A DNA stretch of 64,000 nt from Scleromitrula shiraiana (lineage: Eukaryota; Ascomycota; Leotiomycetes; Helotiales; Sclerotiniaceae), in the NCBI GenBank assembly GCA_028455995.1, contig JABELC010000004.1:1302001-1366000 (forward strand), written 5' to 3'. This document shows positions 34,092-46,400 of this stretch, piece by piece (position 1 is the first letter of the stretch; each line of letters opens with the position of its first letter). Below the pieces are notes generated by a model. That model was given only the letters and a program-made list of their open reading frames with translations, had not been told where the DNA came from and ran no database searches. The position numbers and the translations under genes were made by a program.

Positions 34092-34680
34092 TCAGGTATT
34101 CTGGTCAGTATCTGCTGTTTGTTTTTGTTGAATTCGGTTTGATTGTTTGCATACGAGTTGTACATTGAGATTCCCAATGGCCTGGTGATCTATTAAGAGA
34201 TCGGATGTTCTAACCCATTCAATGTCTGGAAATAAATCAAAAGGTTTATACAATCCAATATCCGAGAATGGTTGATATATTGGATTGTATATGTTATGCG
34301 GTGGATTTCGAGCATGGAGGCTAAAGGGCATTATACTTTCACTATGGGCTCTTGGTGATTAGGAATCCGTTGTAAAACGGTGATAAATCATTCAACGCGA
34401 GTTTTACAACCTCGTAGTTCGAAGGTTCCTGCGAAAAACATGCCATATGGCCGTTTCGCAGATATTCCAATGAAATAACCTGTGTGACTTCAACATTGGT
34501 TGCACCAATCCAAATTTTGTTTGACTGAGGATTGGCATGAGTTGTTGATATTGAAAACATGAGATTGTTTGATTGGACCTGTCAATCGAATCAATACAAT
34601 GTTTCCCAAATGCCTCGAAGCTAGTTTTGTTATTCAATCTATCCAAATTTGCTATATGCTCTTCACAACTATTCTTCAAG
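34092..34680 (-). pseudogene. Possible decayed gene of unknown function
   Basis: Two adjacent minus-strand frames read like one protein. About 34572-34345 encodes SNNLMFSISTTHANPQSNKI..LSPFYNGFLITKSP and stops. One base out of frame, sequence continues as SESIMPFSLHARNPPHNIYN.. to 34092. Upstream, another frame from 34679 gives LDRLNNKTSFEAFGKHCIDS, joined across a possible CAG acceptor at about 34576. Composition is protein-like and the order of segments is continuous, so a single-base frameshift in a small gene is the simplest reading. Family not recognised with confidence; the start is not identified. Confidence 0.35.
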
Positions 34681-35036
34681 GAAGAATTAGAGTAAAAGTA
34701 AAATCTTATGTTTGAGAACCAAGCGATATGATTCGAGCGGTTGAATACTACAGCAACGGCTATGGCATGGCCGGATAAATTGAAAATGTGGGGTATATTT
34801 CCAGCAAACCAAGTGGGGGTATCATCATCTGAGCATATTCATTCACAGGCGGGAAGAAGCTTCGGATCTCAGCCTAAATTCATTGTATGACTTCATTTTA
34901 TTAAAGCTTGAAGCTCCCATTGAATACAATGTTATGAAAGTTACACTTCCTTTCATCATAACACTTCTCTAGTGAAATGTAATCCGAATCAATTCCCCAA
35001 TCTATTTTCCCCATATATCCAGTCTTCAGTACCAAA

Positions 35037-36521
35037 ATGTCTAATGGAATTCTTCGAGTCGATGGTAAGAGGATTGTTGATGTTTCCAGAAATCCAGTCA
35101 TACTTCGTGGAGCTGGCCTAGGAGGATGGATGAACATGGAGAATTTCATAAATGGATACCCAGGTCATGAACATCAACATCGAGCTGCTATGTTGAAAGT
35201 CTTGGGAAAGGAAAAATATGAGTTCTTTTTCGATAAGTTCTTAGAATACTTCTTTATGGAAGACGATGCGAAATTTTTTGCAAACTTGGGGTTGAATTGT
35301 TTGAGACTTCCATTCAACTATCGACATTTTGAGGATGATATGAATCCACGAGTTTTGAAAGAGAGTGGCTTTAAACATCTAGATCGTGTGATTGATCTTG
35401 TAAGTTATAGATAATCAAATTTACAACTCATTAACACCACGTAGTGTTCAAAACACGAGATCTACACAATACTCGATTTACATGCTGTCCCTGGATCTCA
35501 AAATCCGGAATGGCATTCTGATAATGCTTCAAATTATGCCTCTTTCTGGGATCACAAAGATCATCAAGACCGCACTATATGGCTCTGGACCGAAATTGCC
35601 AAACGATATCGAAACAATCCATGGATAGCAGGATATAATCCCATCAATGAGCCTTGCGATCCACTTCACTACCGACTCCCAGCCTTTTATTCGCGTTTCG
35701 AACCAATCATACGCTCCATTGATCCTGATCACATCCTCTTTCTCGATGGTAACACCTTCGCAATGGAATGGAAACATTTCGATGCCGTACTTCCAAATTG
35801 TGTCTATGCCTTCCACGATTACTCATCCATGGGATTCCCCACCGGAGAACCATTCCAAGGTACACCCGAGCAACTCGAGAAACTCGAATCCCAATTCCTC
35901 CGAAAACAAGCCTTCCAATCAACCAACCGTGTCCCCGCCTGGAACGGTGAATTCGGACCCGTATACGCGTCCCCAAAATACGACGAGGACTCCGAATCCA
36001 TCAATACTCAACGCTACAATCTCCTCGGCGCCCAACTAAAAATTTACGAAAAACATCAAATCTCCTGGTCCATCTGGCTCTACAAAGATCTAGGTCTCCA
36101 AGGAATGCTGCATGCATCACCCAGCTCCCCCTACGCTAAACTAATTGCCCCCTTCCTTGAGAACAAGCGAGCGCTCCAACTCGATGAATGGGGAACTCCT
36201 ACCTCGCCTTCCCTCGCAGAAGCGCTAAATCCACTAGTAGCTTGGGTTGAGGAAAATGCTCCGAAGGCTAAACACGCGTATCCAACGCCTTGGGGTGTTA
36301 GGAGACAGATTGTTAGGGCGGTGGTGCATACGTTTGTTGCCAAGAGTTTTGTGGATGAGTTTGCGGAGTTGTTTAGGGGGTTGGGGATGGAGGAGTTGGA
36401 TGCGGTGGCGGGGAGTTGGAGGTTCGAGGGGTGTGTGAAGAGGGAGGGGTTGAATGGGGTTTTGAGTGAGTTTGCGGAGGGGAGGAGGAAAGCGGGAGAG
36501 AAGGAGAAGATTGGCGGATGA
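35037..36521 (+). CDS. Glycoside hydrolase family 5 protein
   Basis: Predicted 479-aa (beta/alpha)8-barrel glycosidase. Exons are 35037-35399 and 35445-36521, with a 45-bp GTAAGT..GTAG intron. There is no signal peptide (MSNGILRVDGKRIVDV), so it is probably intracellular. GH5 features in order: RGAGLGGWMNMENF near 23-36, LGLNCLRLPFNYRHFED near 91-107, YTILDLHAVPGSQNPEWHSD near 130, the acid/base motif NPINEP (Glu190), FHDYSSMG, and the nucleophile motif WNGEFGP (Glu290). The last 100 residues are helical and charged. The family cleaves beta-glycosidic bonds; subfamily and substrate (glucan, glucosylceramide or steryl glucoside) cannot be decided here. The start is the first ATG, shortly after several stop codons. 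Confidence 0.9.
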
Positions 36522-37894
36522 AGAAAGATGATCTATTTTGGTCTTCTTGTCGATGCTTTAATTTTTTTCTGATTTTGCTGATTGATTGATTGTGAAATCT
36601 CGAAGTGTTCACTAGGATTGTGACGTTGTTCTGGGAGTGATTTGCTACAATTATTTTGTTTTTGTTTCCAATTCCAAATCCAAATCATCAAAAATCATAT
36701 GTTTGATTTGTTCCGGACCGTTCGTCAATATCTCTCATTCATCAACTGGCAACCCCATCGATCAATATTGCTAAATCGGATGCTTGATTTGTAAATTTGA
36801 GTCCGAATCCGAATAGGATGGTCAGTTCAAAATTCTCTGTTTCATCTGTTAATATTATTAAATTCTCGAATCGGCATGTAGATCATCAACAACAACAACA
36901 ACAACAACATATATTTCATTCTTAATCAATTTCAATCTCCCCCATCTTACCCAATCAACCTTACCACCTCGAATTCCCCTCTCCCCTCCTCTTTACCTCT
37001 CTCCTACAAGATATGCATAAATACACCTCCTCTCCCTGCCCTTCCAAATCAAGAAGTTAAAGGACAGAAAGATAACAAACTCATAATCCTCGATCACGGG
37101 GTTTTTGGATGGTTATGAGATGAGACTTGACGATGCAGGTTGGGCGTGTGGATGTGGATGTGGATTTGGATTTGGGTGGTATATAAGATTTGGGTAGGTA
37201 AGTTAGGGGAAAGAGTTGAGATTTGAGGGGGTTGAGGCTTTTTGAGGGGAACTGGGTATAAGTGGTGGTATAAGGGAACAAATGACGGTGGTGGTAGAGG
37301 AGACACATAACGACGGAGAAGTGCTGTCGAGTATTTTTTATGTTATCATTTTTTTAGATGATAACTTGTGTTACTTACATTGATTCAAGGTGAGCATCTG
37401 TCCACAACGAAAGTGCATAAAAGCAATTTTTTGGTTAGACGAACATTGGGGTTGTTGTATAAGATGTTGATTTTGATCCTAGGTTGGGAAGTTAGGGTTT
37501 GTTGTGGTTGATGATGAATTTATAAGATTGATATTGTTGGGTATAGTATCCTCCGAATTATCCTCATATTCCTGGTGTCAAATGAGAAGATCTGTTCAAA
37601 AAATCAGGTCTGAAATTTCAGATAATCTATCTATTAACATTGGATGAGAGGTCTGCCTTTGGCCTTAGCTATGAAGTTTAGATTGTTTGATGTTATCATA
37701 CACATCTACTCAATACTAATCAATATAAAGCTAATCTAAAAACCCTCTCAGCACATCATATAACCAGACCAAACCAAAACCTACTGATCCTACAAACCCA
37801 TTACACTTATCTAAACTAAATGAATCTCCATCTCCCGCATTCCCCCACAACCAAAGCCGCTTCCATTCTCTCAAGACATTTCGTAATCCACAAT
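36522..37894. other. Intergenic
   Basis: No supported gene. Contains CAA x8 near 36886-36908 and a GGATGTGGATTTGGATTTGG-like stretch near 37149-37178 that gives spurious Pro/Thr/Ile-rich minus-strand frames. Confidence 0.6.
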
Positions 37895-38862
37895 CTAACC
37901 AGCAAACTGCTCATAATATTTATCTTCCTCCTCTCCCTCCACCCCATCCAGTAACACCGTATCCTCAACAACCTGCATCCTATGCACCATCTCCTCCGAA
38001 TAATCGCCTCCAATCACAGGTACAAGATTGCGATATCTGGCTGGATTAACTGCTGAGTTGGCTAGGTGACGAATTGCGTGTATGTATTGAGTATCGGTTA
38101 GGGGAATTGATTTTCGGATTCGTTGGGGTTGATGTTGATGTTGTTGGCGACGATAATTTCGACTAGATTTGGAATAAGTTTGAGAGGAAGGGCGAGGGTG
38201 GGACTTATTTCGACGTCTGGATTGGTGTCTTTGACTGTTGATTGTAGGAGGTGTACTCTGATCTGCGTGGGCTTGAGGATTGAAATCTTCGTTGTTTAAG
38301 ATTGGGCGAGATATTTGTTGAACGCCAACACTTCGATTGCCAATAACATGAGTTTGATCTAGTGAAGGTGAATCAACCCCATTCTGATTATACTCGTCGT
38401 CTTCGACTTCCTCCTGTTGATTTTTCTTCTCTTGCTCCTCTTCCTCTTCCTGCCTTATCTCTCCTCGAGGTATAGCTGGAAATCTTCTCTCTATTTCTCA
38501 CAAATATTAGCAACTACCCCGATCCAATCTAATCCACCCTATCTTAACAAATATACCACTATCATTCAAGAAAAAGTTCAAGTTCAAGAAAAAGTTCAAG
38601 AAAAAAACAAGATAAAGATAAAGATAAAGATAAACAAACCAACAAACCCCCTAACAACCTCCACATTCCGCCTCGGATTATAAGTCTCCATGACATCCTC
38701 GATACTCGCACGTTCAACTACATTCCTCGTGTTAGACCAGATAGTTCCCTGTTGTTGGAGGGCGACAAGGTCAGGCAAAGGCGCGCGAGCGGGGAGACGA
38801 TGCGGGTAGGTATTGGTTCGGAGGATCATTGTTCGGGATTGGTGGGGGGTGGGGCGGGGCAT
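37895..38862 (-). CDS. Hypothetical charged, low-complexity protein
   Basis: Two-exon model on the minus strand, 38862-38640 and 38490-37895, giving 272 aa. The donor GTTTGT and acceptor AATAG join the frame to read FVERRFPAIPRGEIRQ. The N-terminus is basic (MPRPTPHQSRTMILRTNTYP). A Glu/Gln-rich run follows, then an Arg/His/Gln-rich stretch (RRRNKSHPRPSSQ.., NYRRQQHQHQPQ), and the C-terminus is acidic (VLLDGVEGEEEDKYYEQFAG). No signal peptide, no membrane segment, no recognised domain. The first exon and the C-terminal 70 residues look globular, the middle disordered. The intron contains a GATAAA repeat. Function unknown. Confidence 0.6.
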
Positions 38863-41525
38863 TTTCTTGGTGCTTTTGGTCGTGCCGGTGGAAGTTGATT
38901 ATTGAATGGATGATATTTCTTGATAATGCTTCTTTATATTGATGGGGATGCGGAGATTGTTTCCTGGTGTATGGTTGTGATATGTATGCTTTGGTTATTT
39001 GTGGTACATGAGTTGGTTGCTTTGGAAATAGGTGCTTGTCGTGGAGAAGCGGAGTGAATCTAAAAGAAAAAAGTATTAGCAAATTTCGGGAGATCATTTA
39101 CTCATTTTCACGCAGCCATGTTAACTTGGGACCATATTATCATTGGATGACATTAAAGGATGAAAGACTTGAGTGTTTAGGAAAGTTAGAGAATTGCAGA
39201 GATGGGCTGATAAGAAGCTTATGAGTCGTATCTATGATGTTAATAGATGGACATGATGGTCTAGAATTAGGAACATGAGATTACTTATGATGGTTCTCTG
39301 TGGGAAATGCCTCGATTAGACTAAACTGAGCTTCATTAAGCTCTCAGTTTGCTAAGCTTCCCCCGCTTAGCTGTTGTTTTTATGTCTGGTACTTTCTGTA
39401 CGATGTAGGATTACTAGGAAGGGCTTGGTAGGGAGGTGATGATGAAAATTTTGACTGGATTGAAATGCTTTGATTGTTCAACTAAACGATAATGAATGAC
39501 CCAGTTGGTGATCATATTCAATAGTCATTTGGACTGTATTTTCGAAGATAAGTTTGTTTCATGAAGCTATATAATATGGATAAATGCCAGGCCGAATCTT
39601 GTATATCTAGTGCAGAATTAGACTTAGACATCTCTATTAGATCTCAGGAGAGTGATGATAGCAGATATATATGAGTGATTACAAAGTATTGGTGTATTGA
39701 GAATTAAGAGGATTGATGGTTATATGCTTCATTTCATAAGGAATCAGAGGTATAAGATAGTTAACAATAGTCTACTTTCCTCTACCACAACACTAGGACA
39801 TGTTGTTGTTCTTGTTCTTGTTTCATTTTTCTACCAGTGAAACAAAATGAAAATTTGTTTGTGTTTCTTGTTTTAATAGAACTTCTTGATATTTAATATA
39901 TTTGCAAAGTTTTGTAAGCTATGATTTTGATGACAAGCAACAACTAATTTGTATGTTTATACAAATACAACGTTTAATTAGATACCATATGAAGACATTA
40001 TTCATACCAAGTCAGAATCTTCTCGGTCTATTTGTCTTTTAAAATTAAGGTTTTACTGTTTTTATTTTGATATATTGAAATGTTTGTCAGTGTTTTGGAT
40101 AGTTTTGGTGCTGTGAGATAGGCATTTGTCATCTCTGTTTGTTACTGAAAGCTCCGACTCGGAAGAGAGGGGAGAAGTTCTAGTGGAGATTAATATACAC
40201 TGCTGGTAAGCTGAATGTCTTTACTTTGGGCTGTTAGGTGGCAGGTTCAATTTCAGATTTCAATGGAAATATGAAATTGAGAGTATTGCTAGTAGCAAAA
40301 TTTGACTTCAAGTGATCTGGACGGTGGAGAATAGTGTAGTAGTATACCAGTACTGAAAAAGGTGGTCTCCTATAAACAATGGAGTTGTCATAGTTGAACG
40401 ACGATATGACCTGAATCACAAAGTTCTTGACATCAATCTAGTGACTAAATCAAATGGAGCCACAGTTGCATCAGCTTTACCTGGCACATTTAATTTGTGT
40501 GTTCAAGGTGACAGTTTCTTGGAGATCGTGCTATAGCAAGAAAGTGAATAAGTCTCGCAGACATAACTATTTCAATGAAGAAGGCATATATTGATATGTC
40601 AGTGCGACCACTTTACAAATTAATGGTGTATGGATAACTTGAGTATCTTAAAGTCATTCAAACGCTTAACCATCTCTGAATGGTGTCCTATGCAATTTGA
40701 AACATTCAAATCACGCTCATCTAGTTCTATACATTTACACCCTTTTACAAATTCATATAGTGGTTCACGTCTACAAATCTTTAAGCTCTCAAATGAAGTT
40801 ACGCAGTTATACAATCCAAAGTGTTTACAGAGTTCCGTACAATTACGTGATTATAGACATTCACCATATTCCATGTATTCATACCTTCTCATACATTACT
40901 CAATTTGTCATGTCTATGTAAACTTCAGATATTCAATATCTCTTGATCCAATTAACATTTGATTGTCTGCTCGAGATATAGAATCTCAACAGCTCGGTTG
41001 TACAGCAGACTCCTTATGTGGCAGCGAGTTTACTATAAATCTAATTGGTCAAATTGGCAATGCACCATTCTGGTCTTAATAGCTTGATATAAATCATGTA
41101 TAGTAGGAAAAAGGGCCAAATATTTTTTAATTTGTAAATGGATTATCTTGTTTGTGGTGGTATATTTTAACTCTTATTGTGAGCATTCCATTCCAACTTT
41201 CGGCATCGTACATATCATGATTGCATCACTTACCTAGTTGTTCGAAAGACTAACAAGTGAATTTCGGTAATGATATCATAAGTTAATGTTGGGATCATTC
41301 AAGTAAATTGTTAACAATAGTAAAAATGTATATTTATATATGATCTTTTTTTTGTATTTCGTATGAAGAAAAGGATTATATATATTGATTAAAAGATTGG
41401 GTCGTGGTTGAAAGGCTACGTCAATTATATAGTAATATAAGAGGCATGTGCCGAAGGCACGTGCCAACCACGTGCACCGTCAGTTAAAGTAGTTGATTAT
41501 TAGCTAATTTGTTTCAGTGATATAG
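38863..41525. other. Intergenic, about 2.7 kb
   Basis: No supported gene. A 28-bp near-perfect hairpin (39323-39350, AAACTGAG arms) is present. Open frames near 40620-40962 are short and lack start context or family resemblance. Near the right edge a GTGCCGAAGGCACGTGCCAACCACGTGCAC stretch contains two CACGTG words, immediately before the TIR element. Confidence 0.5.
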
Positions 41526-42823
41526 CGGGTTACGCATTACATAGTAATCGCTTAGCATCGGAACGTACGGCCGCCTACCCTCCGATTACATTGTAATTCA
41601 TTTTTTTAAGGCATCAATTTTTAGTTATCAAGCTTTAGTTATCAATTTTTAATTATTAATATAAAGTTAATATATATTATAAATGATTGAATTTATTTTT
41701 ATTTTATATAATATAAAATAAAATAAAAATATAATTTTAATATTAAAAATATATTTTATTATTATTTAATTATTAATATTTAATTAAATTTAAATTAAAA
41801 TATATTAATATATTAATTATTAAAAAATTTTGAAAATTAATAATTTTATATAAATAATTTTTTATATTAATATAAATTAATTAATTAATTATTTATAAAA
41901 TTATTAAAAATATTAAATAAATATTATTTTTTTATTTAATTCTTTATTATTAGAATTTAAAGATTAAATATTAATAATTTAAAAATTTATAATATTTATT
42001 AAAAATTATAATAATATTTAATATTTATATTAAATAAAATCTTTTTTATATATCTAAATATATTTTTATTATTTTTTATTATATAAAATATTTTCAAAAG
42101 AATTAAAATTAAATTCTAATTAAAATATTGAATATTAAATTAAATAATATTTTAATATAATATTTTAAATTTTAAAAAATAATTTTAATTAAAAAGAATA
42201 TATATAATCAAATAAAATAATAAAAATAATAAAAATAATTTTAATTAATTTATTTATATTAATATAAAAAAGTAATTTATATAAAATTATTGATTTTAAA
42301 AAACTTTAATAATTAATATATATTTTAATTTTAATTTAATTAAATAATATAATTATAATATAATTATAATAATATATTTATAATATACTCATAATATACT
42401 CATAGTATACTTATAGTATACTCATAATATACTCATAATATACTCATAATATACTTATAATATACTTATAATATTCTTATAATATACTTATAATATATTT
42501 ATAATATATTTATAATATAAATTAAATTATAATATATTTATAAAATCATTAACTTTAATTTTTTTTAATAATTATTATATATTTTATATATCTTAAAATT
42601 AAATTAAAATTAAACTTCATAATAAAAAAAAATAAAAAAATATAAAAAATTATAATAAAAAAAAACTTAATTATCAATAATTTAAATTTATATTAAATAT
42701 AGTACAATTCTATGATTTTAATTTCAAATTCAAGTTTAATCATGTGATTTCTGCCTTAATCATGTGATTGATGCCTAGCGCCATTACGTTCCTATGCTTA
42801 GCGATTACCATGTAATGTGTAGA
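41526..42823. mobile_element. TIR element with A/T-only core, about 1.3 kb
   Basis: The left terminal region reads CATTACATAGTAATCGCTTA then GCATCGGAACGTA (41535-41567). The right terminal region, on the minus strand, reads CATTACATGGTAATCGCTAA then GCATAGGAACGTA. The inverted repeats are thus about 33-35 bp with three mismatches. A 13-bp direct repeat TTCAGTGATATAG flanks both sides (41513-41525 and 42824-42836), consistent with a target duplication. Between about 41620 and 42710 the sequence is almost exclusively A and T, with a tandem ATAATATACTC-type array at about 42362-42500. No coding capacity. This pattern fits a transposon copy degraded by RIP-like C-to-T mutation, or an element family that is naturally A/T. 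Confidence 0.75.
42362..42500. repeat. ATAATATACTC/ATAGTATACTT tandem array
   Basis: About a dozen 10-11-bp units of (A/T)TAATATACT(C/T)A inside the A/T core of the TIR element. Confidence 0.85.
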
Positions 42824-43412
42824 TTCAGTGATATAGGCAATAGGCTTATTGATGCAGCCGTACAGTAAAGATATCAAGAACATACGTTACCCGAAAATAT
42901 CTCTCAAGACCCTCCTCAGAAACATACTTCATGACTCTAAGGAATCGTAAATCAAAAACCTACAATTTTTGATATTGGTCGCGTTAGACTAATCATAGAA
43001 AAATCCAACGACACATCTGGATACATTCATATATCTCCTAATAGTATTTCAAGGTTGAGTGTGTGAATCATCACCCCAGGTAAAAAAATGTGACACATTC
43101 CTCAATATAGGTCTGAATGTTCGTTATAATTGTGGAGTTAATCACTGCGAAAGTTGACTCATCATACTATTCACAGTGCTTGAGTGCAGAAATTCTATGA
43201 TTTTGGGGAAAATTTGAAATCTTTACTTAAACAAGAGTCAAATAGAAGCAAGTCTGTCCTATCCAGAATGTCCATAAAAGGCCCCACTGCTCTCTCTTCT
43301 TTTACCTTCAGTTCCTCTTTCTAAAATTTGTAACAACAAAAAAGTCATCGACAAAAATTTCAATCGAGCGTTTTAACTATCAATTATTATCTGGCCGCCA
43401 TACGCTTTCAAG

Positions 43413-46400
43413 ATGACGGCATACACGAGCATTAGAGTTGGAGGGAATACTAGAATGCATTTAGGTGATATCTACAACAATTTAAGGGACACTTCAAGCG
43501 ACACCTCGAGCGACACCTCGAGCACTACAAGTCGGCGAACGGATACCGAAGAAAATTATGGCAGCGACATTAGTGGAGCTGCTTTAAGAACACCTAACAA
43601 CGAATCTATCGTAGAACAAATAGTCGGTTGTACTGACCATTTTTCTCGACCATACCCACTTATCACTACCTCAACCCCTTCTCGTGCGGAGCCTACGTCT
43701 TATAATGAGCCTACAGTTATCTATCCGGATTATAGTTCAACACCAGATTCTTCAGAAGACGGATTTGAAGGACTCCTCCGCCCAGATACCTCAATCTTTC
43801 TCAATTACCTTAGCAGTATCGAAATTCGAGAGTCAGGATCAGAAAAGCTGCATTTCCCTGGAGAATGGGTACGGAATAAAGAAAACTCGAAGTTTATGGT
43901 ATTAATAGATTTGGATAATATGAAAGACCTTCACGAACAATCTCGTACTCTTTACAGAATGGAGGCGAAACGTTCTATTCTTTTACCAGCTCTATCTCAA
44001 GTTCCCACACAGATTCAGCATGGCCATTCAACTTGGGTAAATGCTCATCGAAACTTTCTAGAGACGAAAAGACACGACACCCTAGGGGATATGACGGCCA
44101 TGCTAGATACCCTGCGAGAGGCGTTGATATCTGGCGCCAGTATAGACTTTCAAAACATATGCATGGAAACGATAGAACATAACAAACAGATCATCAAATT
44201 GTGTCTTGACTTGAAGGATTTTCAAGCACTAGTTCGACAGGTTGCTGTAGAAAGATTACTAGAATTTCCTTACCGTGATCCCCTTCTTGGTCTTGTTTCA
44301 TCGATTTGTACAGGTGCTACGACAGCCTTCAATGCTTTCGAATATTTTAAGAGTTCGAAAAACATCGTTGTGGATTTCGAAACATTCCAGCGATCAGTTC
44401 AAATTCTTGCTATTGAGCTGTTTCATCAAAGATACTTCGAAATCAATCTCAGTTCTGATGTCATAGATCTACCAAATTCCAGGAAAGCTAATCTGCAAGA
44501 CGCCAGAGAAATGCTCCAAGAAGACTTCTATATAACTGCATCATTCGAACTTTTCAAAGAGGTTATTGAGGCCGCTACACTGCGGGAGATTCAGGTTAAA
44601 CTGGCTGCTGAGCTTGAAGGACGATTGAAATGCGTTGAGGAGGAGCGCAAACAGTTTGAATTCTCTTGGGGCTTGTATAATACATTCCGGGAGAAGAAAT
44701 ATCTAATGACCACCCATGACGGCAAGAGTCCGTTGTTTTTAAATAACGCAAAAGTGGAACTTCCTAGCAAGGATTTACAAATGGATCTTTCAGTCTTGAT
44801 CACTCTGATGACTCCAATCATCCAGGATGTCAAAAAAGACATTATAAGCATCCAAGAAGCTCAGGAAATTCTAATTAATAACTACAACATTGACCTCGAT
44901 AGAAATACATTCGAAGCGGTTCATAGGAATATTAAATGCCTCATGGATCATATGAACTCATCATCCGGCTTAGATTTATCATCCAACTTGGGTTCATCGT
45001 CAGCATTGGATACATACTCAAGTCTGGAAACAGTTGTCTCTATAAATAATTCAAGATATACATGGGCGGAGGCATTTGAGGATTATGTTGATGAGAAGCT
45101 CTTGGATCTAGCCCAGTTTCGACAAATAGCTGAAGAATGTACCGAGCTAGAAATACTCAACATTCTACAAGGCGTCGACTTAAACAATTTCGCTAAATGG
45201 GCAAAAAAGATTAGAGAAAAGAATATTTCTATATTATGTGATCCTGTAGCTCAAGACCAGGACGAGACAACCAAAGCTCAACCATTTTACGAAACATTGA
45301 CTCCAGAACTAAGAGACAGAATGGGCGACCGGACAAATACTAAAGACATTATACATACCATCGAACTACACATAAGTACAGGAATATTAGATTCAGCAAT
45401 TCTCGATCGAGTCCAGAATGGGGAAAGCACATGGGAAGCAGAATATTCGGCGTTCTGTGAAACAAAATTGAACGAAATAGGAGGCCTACAATCATTCAAG
45501 CAAAACACCAAACATGTACTTTCAAATTGGGTATCATCGCAGCTAAAGAAATATATATGCTCTAAAATAGGACCATTGCAAGAGCTTCCAGACAATAATC
45601 TAATAAGCTGGACTAAAATCTACGCAGAGTACATCACAGACAAAGCCGACGCTCTTATCGTGGATCCAGAAATCTTCCTGGAGGCATTTGCTAACATAGT
45701 TTTTAATTGCTTGAACGATGATGAAGGAATGTTGGTAGCCTTAAATGTGGTTCTAGCAAGAGTTCAACACGCTCGTCTTGACCCTCTCAAAGCATGGGAG
45801 CAGCTCAGAGATATGACGGCATTAAAAATCGATTGGGATACTTTCAAGATAGTTTTGCGAACTGCTGCGATCAGCAAGACCACCCAGAGCAAAGAGCGTA
45901 TCGAAAGCCTAACGAAAGCTATGATGAACCAATTTGAGGAAGGCGATTTTCTCGAGGTTCTTCCTTGTCTAGCTGATCACGACAGCCCAACAAACGTTCT
46001 GGCAACTTTCAATCATCGTTACGGAGTGAATCTCTCAAGTTCTGCTTTCCGAGATAAATGGTATGTTCTAACCTTCCAGAATAGTGCTCACCCATGCTCC
46101 ACGTCTTCATTCAATCCAATCTTCTATGATTTGATTGTCTAGTTTTCAAACAAGCAATTTGACAAACTTTTTACTTCAACGAAGCAGAATATTCAAAGCT
46201 CATGATTATTCCACATCGAAATGAATTGTTGAAGATGTCGACAATAAAATTTGAAGATAAATCATGATTTGGCATACTATTGAGATCTAAAAATTTTTGG
46301 AGTTTATTTGCTGACAATTATGTTATTGAAATAGCAATCTGAGGGTAAACCAATCTATCACGAAGAACCATTCCTTGAAGGTAGTTGGAGCGAGGAAAAA

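Noticed and set aside
41620..42710. A/T core as a centromere or mitochondrial DNA insert
   Set aside because: It is bounded by matched inverted repeats and a short direct repeat, so a transposable element explains it better, and no mitochondrial genes are visible.
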